Shown one piece after another: positions 19,066 through 28,022 of a stretch of 64,000 nucleotides of DNA; positions within the stretch are counted from its first letter, which is position 1; the number at the start of each line of letters is the position of its first letter. Under the pieces are notes generated by a model, which was not told the origin of the DNA, made no database searches, and saw nothing but the letters and a program-made list of their open reading frames with translations. The DNA is from Gracilibacillus kekensis (GTDB taxonomy: Bacteria; Bacillota; Bacilli; Bacillales; Amphibacillaceae): positions 310,001-374,000 of the forward strand of contig NZ_FRCZ01000001.1 in NCBI RefSeq assembly GCF_900143085.1. The letters run 5' to 3'. The position numbers were made by a program, and so were the translations under genes.

Positions 19066-19929
19066 TTAAGGTACAAAAATAAGGTATGTTATAAAAATTG
19101 TTAGCAAATAGACTAGTGAACTAACGAATAGTTTGTTTGCCCAACTCAAAATAGAGTTATGTTTAAAACCACTTAATCCAATTGCTAACCACCCAATATT
19201 TATAATAGTAAAGAATCCATAAAAAAACGGATGAAAATTTTCTAAAAATAACGGAATAAATAAAAGTAGTGCAATATATATATTTGTCCGACAAATGGTA
19301 ACATGAAAACCTTTGACGACTGGTAACATCTTTAAACCAGCACGGGCGTAATCATCATATTTACGAATCGCTATGGAATAGGTATGAGGCATTTGCCATA
19401 AAAACATGATCGCAAATAAGCTAAGTGGGATTGGATGTATTGCTGTATCAATTACTGCCCATCCCATTAATGGAGTAACAGCCCCTGATAAACTTCCTAT
19501 ATGAGTGTTCCAAGTTACCCTTCTTTTGGTCCATACCGTATAAACTACTACATAGGTATACCATCCGATAAAGCCATAAATGGCGACTTCAAGATTAATC
19601 ATAAATAAGATTGATTGACCAATGATACTTAAAACAATTCCTAATATCAGAACTGTTTTCAAAGAGATAGTACCCGTAACTGTTGGACGTTGTTTTGTTC
19701 GTTCCATCAATTTGTCTACATCTGCTTCTAGCCAATTATTTAAAGTTAATGCTCCCGCAACAAGCATCCCACTTCCAAAAAGTAATAATAATAATTCAAC
19801 CCAATAATCAGTAAACGGAACATTATAATAATGAACAGCAATGAAAAGCCCAAAAATAGCAGGCAGTACATTTGCAATTAATACAAACCTTTTAAATAAG
19901 TATTTTAATTCTGTTAACAAAAGACTCAT
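19066..19929 (-). CDS. ctaB: Protoheme IX farnesyltransferase (heme O synthase)
   Basis: UbiA-family prenyltransferase of 287 residues that adds a farnesyl group to protoheme to give heme O for terminal oxidases. The prenyl-diphosphate motif NNWLEADVD, the CtaB signature MERTKQRPTVTG and the second region FLWQMPHTYSIAIRKYDDYA are all visible, with about eight or nine membrane segments. RBS AAGGGG is 8 nt before ATG 19929. It follows the SAM hydroxide adenosyltransferase gene by 12 nt. ctaA and cytochrome oxidase genes are not nearby, so it is displaced from the usual cta cluster. Confidence 0.92.
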   Translation of the reverse strand: MSLLLTELKYLFKRFVLIANVLPAIFGLFIAVHYYNVPFTDYWVELLLLLFGSGMLVAGALTLNNWLEADVDKLMERTKQRPTVTGTISLKTVLILGIVLSIIGQSILFMINLEVAIYGFIGWYTYVVVYTVWTKRRVTWNTHIGSLSGAVTPLMGWAVIDTAIHPIPLSLFAIMFLWQMPHTYSIAIRKYDDYARAGLKMLPVVKGFHVTICRTNIYIALLLFIPLFLENFHPFFYGFFTIINIGWLAIGLSGFKHNSILSWANKLFVSSLVYLLTIFITYLIFVP

Positions 19930-19941
19930 TCATTGAACCCC

Positions 19942-20784
19942 TTAATTGATTTTCTTAATATATATTCTCCAATTGGAACCAGTACCAATATTATATGCTT
20001 TTGCGAAGGACCCCTGGTTAATAGCAACAGCCATATTATCTAAGGAATTCACATATAGCACAGGTTCACCGACATGAATAGAAGCAAACGACCTTCCAAA
20101 GGTCATATTATTTCGATACACTCTTCTCGTATCACTGATGATCTCTATTTCAACTGCTTCTCCATAGTCAACATTCAACTCTAAAAATAACTCCCTACTG
20201 ATATTCGTCCACAAGTTACCAAATTGGACATCCAATATATCAATAGTACCAGAGATGATTTTGCTCTCTAACTTGGCCCCATAAAATGGTAATTGAACAA
20301 CATCGTTTATCATTAATTCCTGGCCGACATCTTCAAATGTAATCGCACCTGCAGCTAATCTTGCTCCAGTATATGCATAAATATCCCGGCCATGAAAAGT
20401 ATGAGATGCACCTGATTGCGGAAGTCGATTTACTTTTTCATCAATCTCGCGAATTTGTTTAATTCCCACTTTATAAAAGATATGTGTAAGTGTACCATTA
20501 TCAGGCGTTACTATAAATTGATCATTATTTGTTTGTACAACCACACTCTTCCGTTCAGATCCTACCCCTGGATCTACTACAGAAACAAATACTGTTCCTT
20601 TTGGCCAATAAGCCACGGTTTGTAGAAGGCGATAGGACCCTTCCCATATGTTAAACGGGGGGATATCATGAGTATTATCATAAATTGGTATAACCCTACT
20701 GACACTGTGTGCCACACCTTTCATTGCACTAACAGCACCATCTTCTATACCAAAGTCGGATTGTAGTACTAAAGCATTCATCAT
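19942..20784 (-). CDS. S-adenosyl-L-methionine hydroxide adenosyltransferase (DUF62 family)
   Basis: Protein of 280 residues of the SAM_adeno_trans family, which hydrolyses SAM to adenosine and methionine and is related to fluorinase and chlorinase. The N-terminal LQSDFG motif is at residues 7-12. The family triad fits D71 and R78 (in DPGVGSERK) and H131 (in TFHGRD), the same spacing as known members. The C-terminal beta domain includes DVQFGNLWTNI. It is in a two-gene unit with ctaB. Its biological role is unclear across the family. Confidence 0.88.
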   Translation of the reverse strand: MMNALVLQSDFGIEDGAVSAMKGVAHSVSRVIPIYDNTHDIPPFNIWEGSYRLLQTVAYWPKGTVFVSVVDPGVGSERKSVVVQTNNDQFIVTPDNGTLTHIFYKVGIKQIREIDEKVNRLPQSGASHTFHGRDIYAYTGARLAAGAITFEDVGQELMINDVVQLPFYGAKLESKIISGTIDILDVQFGNLWTNISRELFLELNVDYGEAVEIEIISDTRRVYRNNMTFGRSFASIHVGEPVLYVNSLDNMAVAINQGSFAKAYNIGTGSNWRIYIKKIN

Positions 20785-20985
20785 GAGGATTACTCCTTTC
20801 TCAACCTAGCTTTATTATACTATTAACTGACAGTGAATTGAAAGGATATGTCAACATACACAGCATGAAATTCTCCTTAAGGGAGACGTTTTTTTAAGCT
20901 GGGTTTACAAATCACCCAATGATTCTGTTATCTCTTCACTTTATGCTTGAGTCTTTTGTAACGGACAATTACCTCATCAGTTATA

Positions 20986-21017
20986 GAAAAATCCCGAACG
21001 TTTGAAGCGTTCGGGAT
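20986..21017 (-). terminator. Terminator downstream of the SDR gene and GH43 remnant
   Basis: On the minus strand ATCCCGAACG pairs with CGTTCGGGAT around a 7-nt loop and is followed by TTTTT. The rest of 20785-20985 shows no gene. Confidence 0.85.
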
Positions 21018-21024
21018 TCTGTAG

Positions 21025-21138
21025 CTAATTAAAAGTTGGCCAGTTGTTTTGCCATCCAAAGACCATCCACCACTTTCCATCCGTTTCAAAAACCATCGGA
21101 TCGATCGCATTATATTCTGTTTGACCAGAGCGAGTAAT
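21025..21138 (-). pseudogene. GH43 arabinanase-like remnant directly after the SDR stop
   Basis: The 37 codons after the SDR TAG, in the same frame, read EYNAIDPMVFETDGKWWMVF in the middle and end at TAG 21025-21027. YNAIDP-x-V-F-x-D-x-DGK-x-W is a hallmark of GH43 arabinan-degrading enzymes. There is no start codon, RBS or remaining domain, so it looks like the remnant of a gene lost here. Chance resemblance of a short peptide cannot be excluded. Confidence 0.5.
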
Positions 21139-21861
21139 CTAAATATCCATAGGGGTTCCTGTGTCATCAATAAATGCAAAACGTTGCTCATCTTCCAGCC
21201 CATTTTCGATAACCGCAAATATATTATCTGCTGTTACTTTCGGCAGCTTAGGTGCGCTCTCTCCACCCATATCGGTTTTCATCCATCCAGGATGAATTGA
21301 TAATACATCGATATCGTCATCTTTTAAATAAACTTTTAATTTTTCAGTTAACATATTTAAAGCTACTTTTGTCATACCATAGGGATAATCTCCACTATAG
21401 GCATTGGATAAACTACCCGCTTCAGAGCTTATGTTAATGACAGCTTGATTAGTCATCGTTTTTTGCTCAAGTCCCCTCCGCAAAACAGGCAAAAAGTGTT
21501 TAACAACTCGCATTGGACCAAGTGTATTTACATCAAAAGCTTGTAAGCAAGCATGGATGTCTAACTCCTCGATAGTTTTATCACGCTCATTCAATATAGC
21601 GGCATTATTTATGATTACATCTAGATATTGATCCGTAAGTTTTACTGCTTCTGCTGCTTGTTCAACAGATTTTTCATTGGTTACATCCATATGAATAATT
21701 CGAAGTTGCCCTTCGTATTTTTCCTTTAATTGTTGTAAATCATGAATTTGTTTATCTGATACAGAGCGCACAGCTGCAAATATAATGTGTCCTCTCTCTA
21801 GTCCGCTTTCAACCAAAGATAATCCTAATCCTCTGTTTGCTCCCGTAACAAAAACCTTCAT
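21139..21861 (-). CDS. Short-chain dehydrogenase/reductase
   Basis: NAD(P)-dependent SDR of 240 residues. The cofactor motif TGANRGLG is at residues 6-13, NNAA at about 85-88, the catalytic Ser near 145-146 (ISSEAGS) and Tyr161/Lys165 (YGMTK). The Rossmann fold is complete and the C-terminus FAFIDDTGTPMDI is typical of the family. Arg10 after TGAN suggests NADP preference. It stands alone, between a GH43 remnant and the Ca2+-ATPase operon. The substrate is unknown. Confidence 0.88.
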   Translation of the reverse strand: MKVFVTGANRGLGLSLVESGLERGHIIFAAVRSVSDKQIHDLQQLKEKYEGQLRIIHMDVTNEKSVEQAAEAVKLTDQYLDVIINNAAILNERDKTIEELDIHACLQAFDVNTLGPMRVVKHFLPVLRRGLEQKTMTNQAVINISSEAGSLSNAYSGDYPYGMTKVALNMLTEKLKVYLKDDDIDVLSIHPGWMKTDMGGESAPKLPKVTADNIFAVIENGLEDEQRFAFIDDTGTPMDI

Positions 21862-22117
21862 TCTATCACCTCATCCACATTTTTGTAAACCCTTACAGTT
21901 AATCATACCATATTTTTTTATTAAGAATAAGGATATTCTAATCGGAAGTAATTCAAAAGAGCTATACTCAATATTGTTTTTAAAAAAGTTACTGGTTACT
22001 TCAGCTTTTAGTAGTGTCCGAGGATTAAATTTATCCCGGTGTAAACACCTGTACATAAGGGTTCTTTCTTCAGCAAAAAATTAAGCAGAGAACAACCGGA
22101 CATTAAGTTCAGATCAC

Positions 22118-22157
22118 AAAAAATGGTCACGTTTATTTATTCATAACGTGACCTTTT
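22118..22157 (-). terminator. Terminator of the CorC/Ca2+-ATPase operon
   Basis: GGTCACGTT (22125-22133) pairs with AACGTGACC (22145-22153). T-runs flank the hairpin on both strands. The remaining gap 21862-22117 shows nothing clear. Confidence 0.8.
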
Positions 22158-22162
22158 TTTTA

Positions 22163-24784
22163 TTATTTATTTCTAAAAATCTTAACGACTTCCATTAATA
22201 CAACAGACGCGATCGCAAGACCGAATGCAATCCATCCCTGACTCCATCCAAATTCAGCCGGGATATGGAATACACCTCTTGCAAATGGAAGGATTGTGAT
22301 TGTATATAAAACAAAGCCAACCACTACAGCGCCTAGTACGTATTTATTTTGAAAGAAGCCTGCTCCAAATGCGGTCTGAACGTTAGACCTTGCAGGGAAA
22401 GTCTGTAAAGTCCTTGATAAAATTAAAGTGGTAAATGCCATGGCAACACCCATCTCTTCAGAATGTTGCAGACCGATATAGTGTGAAATAATGACCGCTA
22501 CACCTATGAATAAACCTCGAATAATTACAGATCGCAAAGTACCTCCTGCAAAGATACCATCATCAATCTTTCGTGGTTTTCTTTTCATCACATTTGGTTC
22601 TGATTTCTCCATCCCTAAGGCAATTGCCGGCAATGAATCATTGACCAAGTTAATAAATAATAATTGTAAAGCAGTAAAAGGATTTGCCCAATTCATGATG
22701 ACGGCAAATAATATCGCAATGATCGCTCCAAGATTACCTGCAAACAGATAAGCAATCGATTTTTTGATGTTATCAAATACGGTCCGACCGACACTAACTG
22801 CTTTGACAATGGATACAAAATTGTCATCTGTTAATATCATGGCTGCAGAATCCTTAGCAACATCTGTACCACTGCCCATCCCAATTCCAATATCCGCTTG
22901 TTTCAATGCGGGAGCATCATTAACACCGTCACCTGTCATAGCGGTAATTTGGTTTTTCCGTTGCCATGCTTTGACGATTCGTATTTTATTTTCAGGTGAT
23001 ACCCGTGCATAGACAGAAATATGCTCTAATTTCTCATCTAACTCTTGTTCAGACATTTTATCTAATTCTTTACCAGTTACTGCTAGATCGTCTTCTTCCA
23101 TCAGTCCAATTTCTTTTCCGATTGCTTCTGCAGTTGTTTTATGATCACCAGTTATCATCACTGGTTTGATGCCTGCTTTTTTTGCTTCTTCAATTGAGCC
23201 ATATACCGCGTCTCTTGGCGGGTCCATCATAGCGGTAAATCCAATCAGAACAAAATCTTTTTCATCTTTTAATGTCACATGATCTTTATCTAACTTTTTA
23301 TATGCAAAAGCCAACACGCGTAATGCTTGTTTTGAATATGCTTCATTCTGCTGGTGCAGTTTTTCAAGCCAATCAGATGTCAATTCTTCCTCTTTACCAT
23401 CGTTTAAAATAAACCTGGCTTTATCTAACATGACATCTGGTCCACCTTTAATTAACATCAATCGCTCATCGTTAATTGTATGTACAGTAGACATCATCTT
23501 TCGATCTGAGTCGAAAGGTAATTCTGCTTCTCGCTTATACTTATTTCTTAATTCTTTATACGGTTCTTTTTGTTTATCTGCTAAATGAATTAGTGCAATC
23601 TCTGTTGGATCCCCTATTTCGTTTTTATCTTCATTAATATAGGAATCATTACACAATGCAGCCGTTTGTATTAGTAACTCTTCATTCTTTGAGCCTTTTT
23701 CGGTACTAAATGGTTCCTCTACTCCAGGTAAAAAAGTTTCAGTGACTGTCATTTGATTTTGTGTTAATGTTCCTGTTTTGTCTGTGCAGATAACACTGGT
23801 TGATCCTAACGTTTCTACTGCCGGTAATCTACGTATAATGGCATGCTGCTTTGCCATTTTATTGGTTCCAACAGAAAGAACAATAGTTACAATGGATTGC
23901 AAGGCCTCAGGAATGGCGGCAACCGCGATCGCTACTGAGAACATTAACGCATCTAACACAGCTTTTGTCATATCAACATCTGCATCACTAAACCATATGC
24001 GGCCAACCTGTACTGCGAATATTACAATACATATAAGCAGGATAGCTAACCCTAGTTTTTTACTAAAGGAATCTAGTTTTCGTTGCAATGGTGTTTGTTT
24101 AGATTCAGCAGTTTCGATCATTTCAGCGATTTTACCGATTTCTGCTTTTCCACCTGTAGCTGTAACTACAAATGTACCTCGACCGTTGACGACTAGTGAA
24201 CTGGAAAATACCATATTAACTCTGTCACCAATCGATACTTCCTCTTCAATAGGTTCTGTGCCCTTTTCGACAGCATCTGATTCACCAGTAAGCATTCCTT
24301 CATTAATTTTTAATGATTCAGCTTCTAATAAGCGACCATCTGCCGGTATGTAATCTCCAGCTTCCAATAGAACAATATCGCCTGGCACCAACTCACGAGC
24401 CATAATGGTTTGACTCGTACCATTTCGAACCACTTTGGCTTCAGGAGCAGACATATCACGTAGAGCATCGAGAGAGCTTTCGGCTTTTTTCGTTTGGACT
24501 ACACTAATAACCGAATTCAATAAAATAACAATAAATATAATGATGGATTCAATAACTTCTCCCAAGACTAGCTGAACGATTGCAGCAATTAACAGAACAA
24601 CTACCATGGCATCTTTAAACGTTTCTAAAAACAGTTTCCAGGTAGGGACTTTTTCTTTATCTGCTATTTCATTATAACCCTCCTGTTCCAATCGATTATT
24701 GACTTCCTGACTGGTAAGTCCTTCTTCTTTTGTAACTTCCCACTGGTCTAATACTTCTTTTATGTTTTTTTGGTAGGTACTCAA
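22163..24784 (-). CDS. P-type Ca2+-transporting ATPase (SERCA/PMCA-like)
   Basis: Cation pump of 873 residues that exports Ca2+ with ATP. The N-terminal cation-ATPase domain, LTGESDAVEKG, the membrane motif AIPEALQ in M4, the phosphorylation site CTDKTGTLTQNQMTV (Asp near residue 333), MITGDHKTTA and the hinge MTGDGVNDAPALK are all present, with about ten membrane segments. PEAL in place of the more common PEGL is a small variation. The start is TTG 24784 behind GGGAGGAA; no ATG fits. It follows the CorC-type gene by 14 nt, forming an ion-homeostasis operon. Confidence 0.92.
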   Translation of the reverse strand: MSTYQKNIKEVLDQWEVTKEEGLTSQEVNNRLEQEGYNEIADKEKVPTWKLFLETFKDAMVVVLLIAAIVQLVLGEVIESIIIFIVILLNSVISVVQTKKAESSLDALRDMSAPEAKVVRNGTSQTIMARELVPGDIVLLEAGDYIPADGRLLEAESLKINEGMLTGESDAVEKGTEPIEEEVSIGDRVNMVFSSSLVVNGRGTFVVTATGGKAEIGKIAEMIETAESKQTPLQRKLDSFSKKLGLAILLICIVIFAVQVGRIWFSDADVDMTKAVLDALMFSVAIAVAAIPEALQSIVTIVLSVGTNKMAKQHAIIRRLPAVETLGSTSVICTDKTGTLTQNQMTVTETFLPGVEEPFSTEKGSKNEELLIQTAALCNDSYINEDKNEIGDPTEIALIHLADKQKEPYKELRNKYKREAELPFDSDRKMMSTVHTINDERLMLIKGGPDVMLDKARFILNDGKEEELTSDWLEKLHQQNEAYSKQALRVLAFAYKKLDKDHVTLKDEKDFVLIGFTAMMDPPRDAVYGSIEEAKKAGIKPVMITGDHKTTAEAIGKEIGLMEEDDLAVTGKELDKMSEQELDEKLEHISVYARVSPENKIRIVKAWQRKNQITAMTGDGVNDAPALKQADIGIGMGSGTDVAKDSAAMILTDDNFVSIVKAVSVGRTVFDNIKKSIAYLFAGNLGAIIAILFAVIMNWANPFTALQLLFINLVNDSLPAIALGMEKSEPNVMKRKPRKIDDGIFAGGTLRSVIIRGLFIGVAVIISHYIGLQHSEEMGVAMAFTTLILSRTLQTFPARSNVQTAFGAGFFQNKYVLGAVVVGFVLYTITILPFARGVFHIPAEFGWSQGWIAFGLAIASVVLMEVVKIFRNK

Positions 24785-24798
24785 GCTTCGTTTCCTCC

Positions 24799-26109
24799 CT
24801 AATCTTTGTTTTTCGTAATTAAGACTTTTTCGATTCGGTAATCTGATATTTCGATTGCTTCTAAGATAAGATTACCATACGTTACACTTAGATGTTCTTC
24901 CTGACGGGGAATATAACCTAATTGATGGACCATAAAACCATTAATAGTTTCAAAATCCTCTGAAGGTAGCTCTACTTGAAAGGCTTCTTCCAATAGATAA
25001 AGATGTGTCGTTCCCTCCACTTCAAATTGATTACTATTAATTTTTTTAAAACTACTTGATTCATCTTCTCCAGGAAGGTGATGTTCACTTAGTATTTCTC
25101 CAACAATTTCTTCAATAATGTCTTCCATTGTAATTAAACCATCAATTCCACCGTATTCATCAACGACCATTGCAACATGAATGTTATGACGTTTCATATC
25201 TCGAAAAGCTACATCTACTGGCTGAGATTCCATAACATAATAAGGTTTTCTCAAAATGCTTGCAAGTGTAAACGGATGATCTCTTTCTTGTAAAAAGGGA
25301 AACATATCTTTCATATGTAAGATACCAATTACATGATCGATATCACTATCATAGACAGGAAAACGGGTAAAACGTTTGTCATTAATCACTTCTAATATTT
25401 CAGCCACACTTGCTTCGATATTTATTGCTGTAATGTCTGTCCGATGGGTCATAATATCTGTTACGGTTTTGTCGTTAAATTCAAAAATATTATGAATCAT
25501 ACGTTTCTCGTCATTTTCAATAGTACCCCTTTCCCCGCCAATATCAACTAGCATCCGAATTTCCTCTTCATTTGCTTCATCTTGTTTTGCATTCGGATCG
25601 ACACCAAATAATTTTACGATTAAGTTTGTGGAAAGATTCAAAATTTTCACAAATGGATAACTTATTTTAAATAAAAATGTTAAAGGAACCACTGTTTTAT
25701 ATGCAATTGTTTCAGCTTTTTGTAAGGCAAGTTGTTTTGGCACAAGTTCACCTATCACTAACGTAAAGTAAGAAAGTAATATCGTTATCGTAATAACTGC
25801 TATTGTTTCCAGTATCGATATCGCTATAGGCACACCAATTGCTACTAACCATTCTGCCAGTGGACCAGCAAAACTATCTGCAGCAAAAGCACTAGCTAAA
25901 AATCCTGCCAGAGTAATTCCAATTTGTATAGTTGCTAAAAACCGTCCTGGTTCAGCTAGTAGAGTCTGCAGTTGCATTGACTTTTTATCTTTTTGGTCCG
26001 CTCTTTTTTTTATTTTATTATCATTTAATGCGACTAATGAAATTTCGGAAGCTGCAAAAAAAGCATTAATCAATATTAAAACAAGTAAGATTCCAATTTC
26101 TAAAAACAA
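24799..26109 (-). CDS. CNNM/CorC-family membrane protein (hemolysin C-like)
   Basis: Protein of 436 residues. An N-terminal DUF21/CNNM membrane domain (about residues 1-190), two CBS domains (IMTHRTDITAINIE and the HVAMVVDEYGGIDGLITMED region) and a C-terminal CorC_HlyC transporter-associated domain are in the usual order. Relatives such as YhdP and YugS in Bacillus influence Mg2+ or Na+ efflux. The start is TTG 26109 behind GGAGGG. It is transcribed with the Ca2+-ATPase. The transported ion is not determined. Confidence 0.9.
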   Translation of the reverse strand: MFLEIGILLVLILINAFFAASEISLVALNDNKIKKRADQKDKKSMQLQTLLAEPGRFLATIQIGITLAGFLASAFAADSFAGPLAEWLVAIGVPIAISILETIAVITITILLSYFTLVIGELVPKQLALQKAETIAYKTVVPLTFLFKISYPFVKILNLSTNLIVKLFGVDPNAKQDEANEEEIRMLVDIGGERGTIENDEKRMIHNIFEFNDKTVTDIMTHRTDITAINIEASVAEILEVINDKRFTRFPVYDSDIDHVIGILHMKDMFPFLQERDHPFTLASILRKPYYVMESQPVDVAFRDMKRHNIHVAMVVDEYGGIDGLITMEDIIEEIVGEILSEHHLPGEDESSSFKKINSNQFEVEGTTHLYLLEEAFQVELPSEDFETINGFMVHQLGYIPRQEEHLSVTYGNLILEAIEISDYRIEKVLITKNKD

Positions 26110-26281
26110 ATTATCATCCCTCCAAAAACATCTATATCTTTGTTATACCCAAAATAGTCGATCATAAGACAATACGTGCTAGTAAATTGAGAAAAAAGTG
26201 GTTAAAAATGGTGCTTCCTGTCTAAAACTATGGCATAATAGGTAATGTTAGTTATAAATTTGTTATTATGTGATAATAAAA

Positions 26282-26342
26282 TGAGACTTCAATCAGCGGG
26301 AATTTTTAATTCCGCTGATTGATTATGCAACTTATAAGGAAG
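26282..26342 (+). repeat. Hairpin repeat, family B, copy 1
   Basis: TGAGACTTCAATC leads into a hairpin (AATCAGCGG to CCGCTGATT, 26291-26320) and is followed by GATTATGCAACTTATAAGGA. The same flanks and stem occur on the minus strand at 37791-37854 and 35891-35950. A truncated copy of the left edge (GTGAGACTTCAAGCTGTGGA) starts near 26429. It sits upstream of two divergent genes, so it is not a terminator for either. Confidence 0.7.
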
Positions 26343-26503
26343 TTACCGGTTGTTTAGCACTGTGATAAATAGAAATTTTATATTAATATATTTAAACAAT
26401 CCTTCATAAGAACACATCAATTTGTAAAGTGAGACTTCAAGCTGTGGAGGCCATACAGATACGCCGTAATAAATATCGTAGTTAGAAAGAAGTTGATGAA
26501 TAC

Positions 26504-27406
26504 ATGCAATTAGAAATAGATAAATCATCTTTGCATATTTACGAAGCTTTAGCAAGCAAGGTAAGGTTGGAAATTATTCAGTTATTATCTAAAAATAAAT
26601 TGAATATTAAAGAACTCTCGAGTGCGTTAGGTATCAGTAGCCCGATCGTTACAAAGCATATTGAAAAATTAGAAAAGGCAGGTATTATTCGAACTGAGAA
26701 AATACCAGGTAAATCTGGACTTCAACGGATTTCGATCTTGAAAGTCGATCATATTGAAGTGAATTTCCCGAAGAAGATCTATCATTCTTTTGCTACCTAT
26801 GAGACAAGTGTACCTATTGGTCATTATACAGACTATGATGTCTTACCTACATGTGGGTTAGCTACGAATAAAGACTTTGTAGGACCAGTGGATCAGACAA
26901 AATATTTTATGGATCCTAAACGAATGGATGCTCGAATTTTGTGGTTTACTCAAGGTTTTGTTGAATACAAAACACCAAACTTTCTTAATGAAGAAGATCA
27001 ATTACAACAAATGGATATAAGTTTTGAAATTTCTTCAGAGTTTCCTTTTTCTAATGAAGTATGGCCATCCGATATTACATTCACCTTAAACAATATGGAA
27101 CTTGGTTCATGGCAAAGTCCCGGGGATTTTGCTGACACCCGTGGGAAATATACTCCTGGTTGGTGGCCACATAACATTAATCAATATGGTGTATTTAAAA
27201 CAATCAGAATTACGTCACACGGTACATATATGGATGGAGAACCGATGTCAGATGTAACAATTGATGATTTAGACACGAGTGTTGATGGTTGGAAATTCCG
27301 TGTAGAGGTAAAAGAAGACGCCGAACATGTCGGTGGAGTTACGTTATTCGGAAAAGGATTCGGAAATCATGATCAAGATATTAACTTTAAATTATACTAT
27401 ATTTAA
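26504..27406 (+). CDS. ArsR-type winged-helix regulator with uncharacterised C-terminal domain
   Basis: Protein of 300 residues. The N-terminal 80 residues form an ArsR-like winged helix (ALASKVRLEIIQLL, LNIKELSSALGISSPIVTKH). The remainder is a beta-rich domain with many Trp, Gly and Pro (GKYTPGWWPHNINQYGVF, GVTLFGKGFGNHDQDI) that looks like a jelly-roll ligand-binding domain. There are no Cys metal-sensor clusters, so metals are unlikely to be the signal. It has its own terminator and no obvious target next to it. I do not recognise the C-terminal domain family. Confidence 0.75.
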   Translation: MQLEIDKSSLHIYEALASKVRLEIIQLLSKNKLNIKELSSALGISSPIVTKHIEKLEKAGIIRTEKIPGKSGLQRISILKVDHIEVNFPKKIYHSFATYETSVPIGHYTDYDVLPTCGLATNKDFVGPVDQTKYFMDPKRMDARILWFTQGFVEYKTPNFLNEEDQLQQMDISFEISSEFPFSNEVWPSDITFTLNNMELGSWQSPGDFADTRGKYTPGWWPHNINQYGVFKTIRITSHGTYMDGEPMSDVTIDDLDTSVDGWKFRVEVKEDAEHVGGVTLFGKGFGNHDQDINFKLYYI

Positions 27407-27424
27407 ATAGAATGGAACTTCAGG

Positions 27425-27464
27425 TGCAATCTTGTTTTGTATAAGCAAGATTGCATTTTTTTTT
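27425..27464 (+). terminator. Terminator of the ArsR-like gene
   Basis: TGCAATCTTG pairs with CAAGATTGCA, followed by nine T residues. Confidence 0.9.
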
Positions 27465-27615
27465 AGAAATAACAATTTATCATTATAGACCTAAAATCCA
27501 AATAGAAGCTATTGAATGTTTTTTTAAAATACGCTTCACTTCTGCTTATCTATCATATAAAATATTAGTAGAATAATGTCGAAAATTCTACTGACAAGAA
27601 AATGAGGAAACTACC

Positions 27616-27975
27616 ATGAAAAAAACCGTCATTATTGCAGATGATTCTCGTTTTATGAGGCGTTGGCTTAAACAAATTATTGAAAAGAATTCTTATGAAG
27701 TTATTGCAGAGGCAACAACCGGTTTAGAGGCTGTTAAAATGTATCAGCAATTTCACCCTGATATTATTCTTATTGATATTGTAATGCCAAAATCAAATGG
27801 ATTGGACGCATTAAAAAAAATTAAAGAATTAGATCCAAAAGCCAATGTCATTATTTCATCGTCCCTCGCCACCACTAATAATATAACATGCGCCTTGCAA
27901 TATGGTGCAAAAGATTTTATTGTGAAACCACATTTTAATACACTAATTAAAATTATGGATAATACGCTTAAATAA
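27616..27975 (+). CDS. CheY-like single-domain response regulator
   Basis: Receiver domain of 119 residues with no output domain. The acidic pair D9/D10, the phosphoacceptor D54 (LIDIVMP), the switch Ser in ISSSLAT and K104 (IVKP) are all present, so it should be phosphorylated normally. It resembles CheY. No kinase gene is adjacent; the MCP at 16.9 kb is the only chemotaxis gene in the window. RBS is weak (AAAATGAGGAAA). Its output is presumably protein-protein binding. Confidence 0.87.
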   Translation: MKKTVIIADDSRFMRRWLKQIIEKNSYEVIAEATTGLEAVKMYQQFHPDIILIDIVMPKSNGLDALKKIKELDPKANVIISSSLATTNNITCALQYGAKDFIVKPHFNTLIKIMDNTLK

Positions 27976-28015
27976 AAAGAAGCTCGGACATAATAAACTG
28001 CCTGAGCTTCTTTTT
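27974..28015. terminator. Bidirectional terminator
   Basis: AAAAAGAAGCTC pairs with GAGCTTCTTTTT between the convergent cheY-like gene and the hypothetical gene at 28023. Confidence 0.85.
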
Positions 28016-28022
28016 ACTATTA

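Noticed and set aside
20868-20893. Small hairpin TCTCC/GGAGA followed by T-run on the plus strand
   Set aside because: The stem is short and no plus-strand gene precedes it, so a terminator role has no support.
20928-21218. 96-residue frame on the minus strand overlapping the SDR end
   Set aside because: It is a shifted frame of the SDR end and the GH43 remnant; the GH43 motif is in another frame.
23778-24353. 191-residue open frame antisense to the Ca2+-ATPase gene
   Set aside because: It lies wholly inside a well-supported pump gene, has no RBS, and its composition is that of a mirrored coding frame.
26343-26555. 70-residue frame on the minus strand before the ArsR-like gene
   Set aside because: No RBS or recognisable motif, and it overlaps the start of a well-supported gene.
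27558-27585. Sigma-D-like promoter (TAAA, then GTCGAAAA) before the CheY-like gene
   Set aside because: The spacing is 16 rather than 15 nt and the -10 is imperfect, so it is not claimed as a feature.
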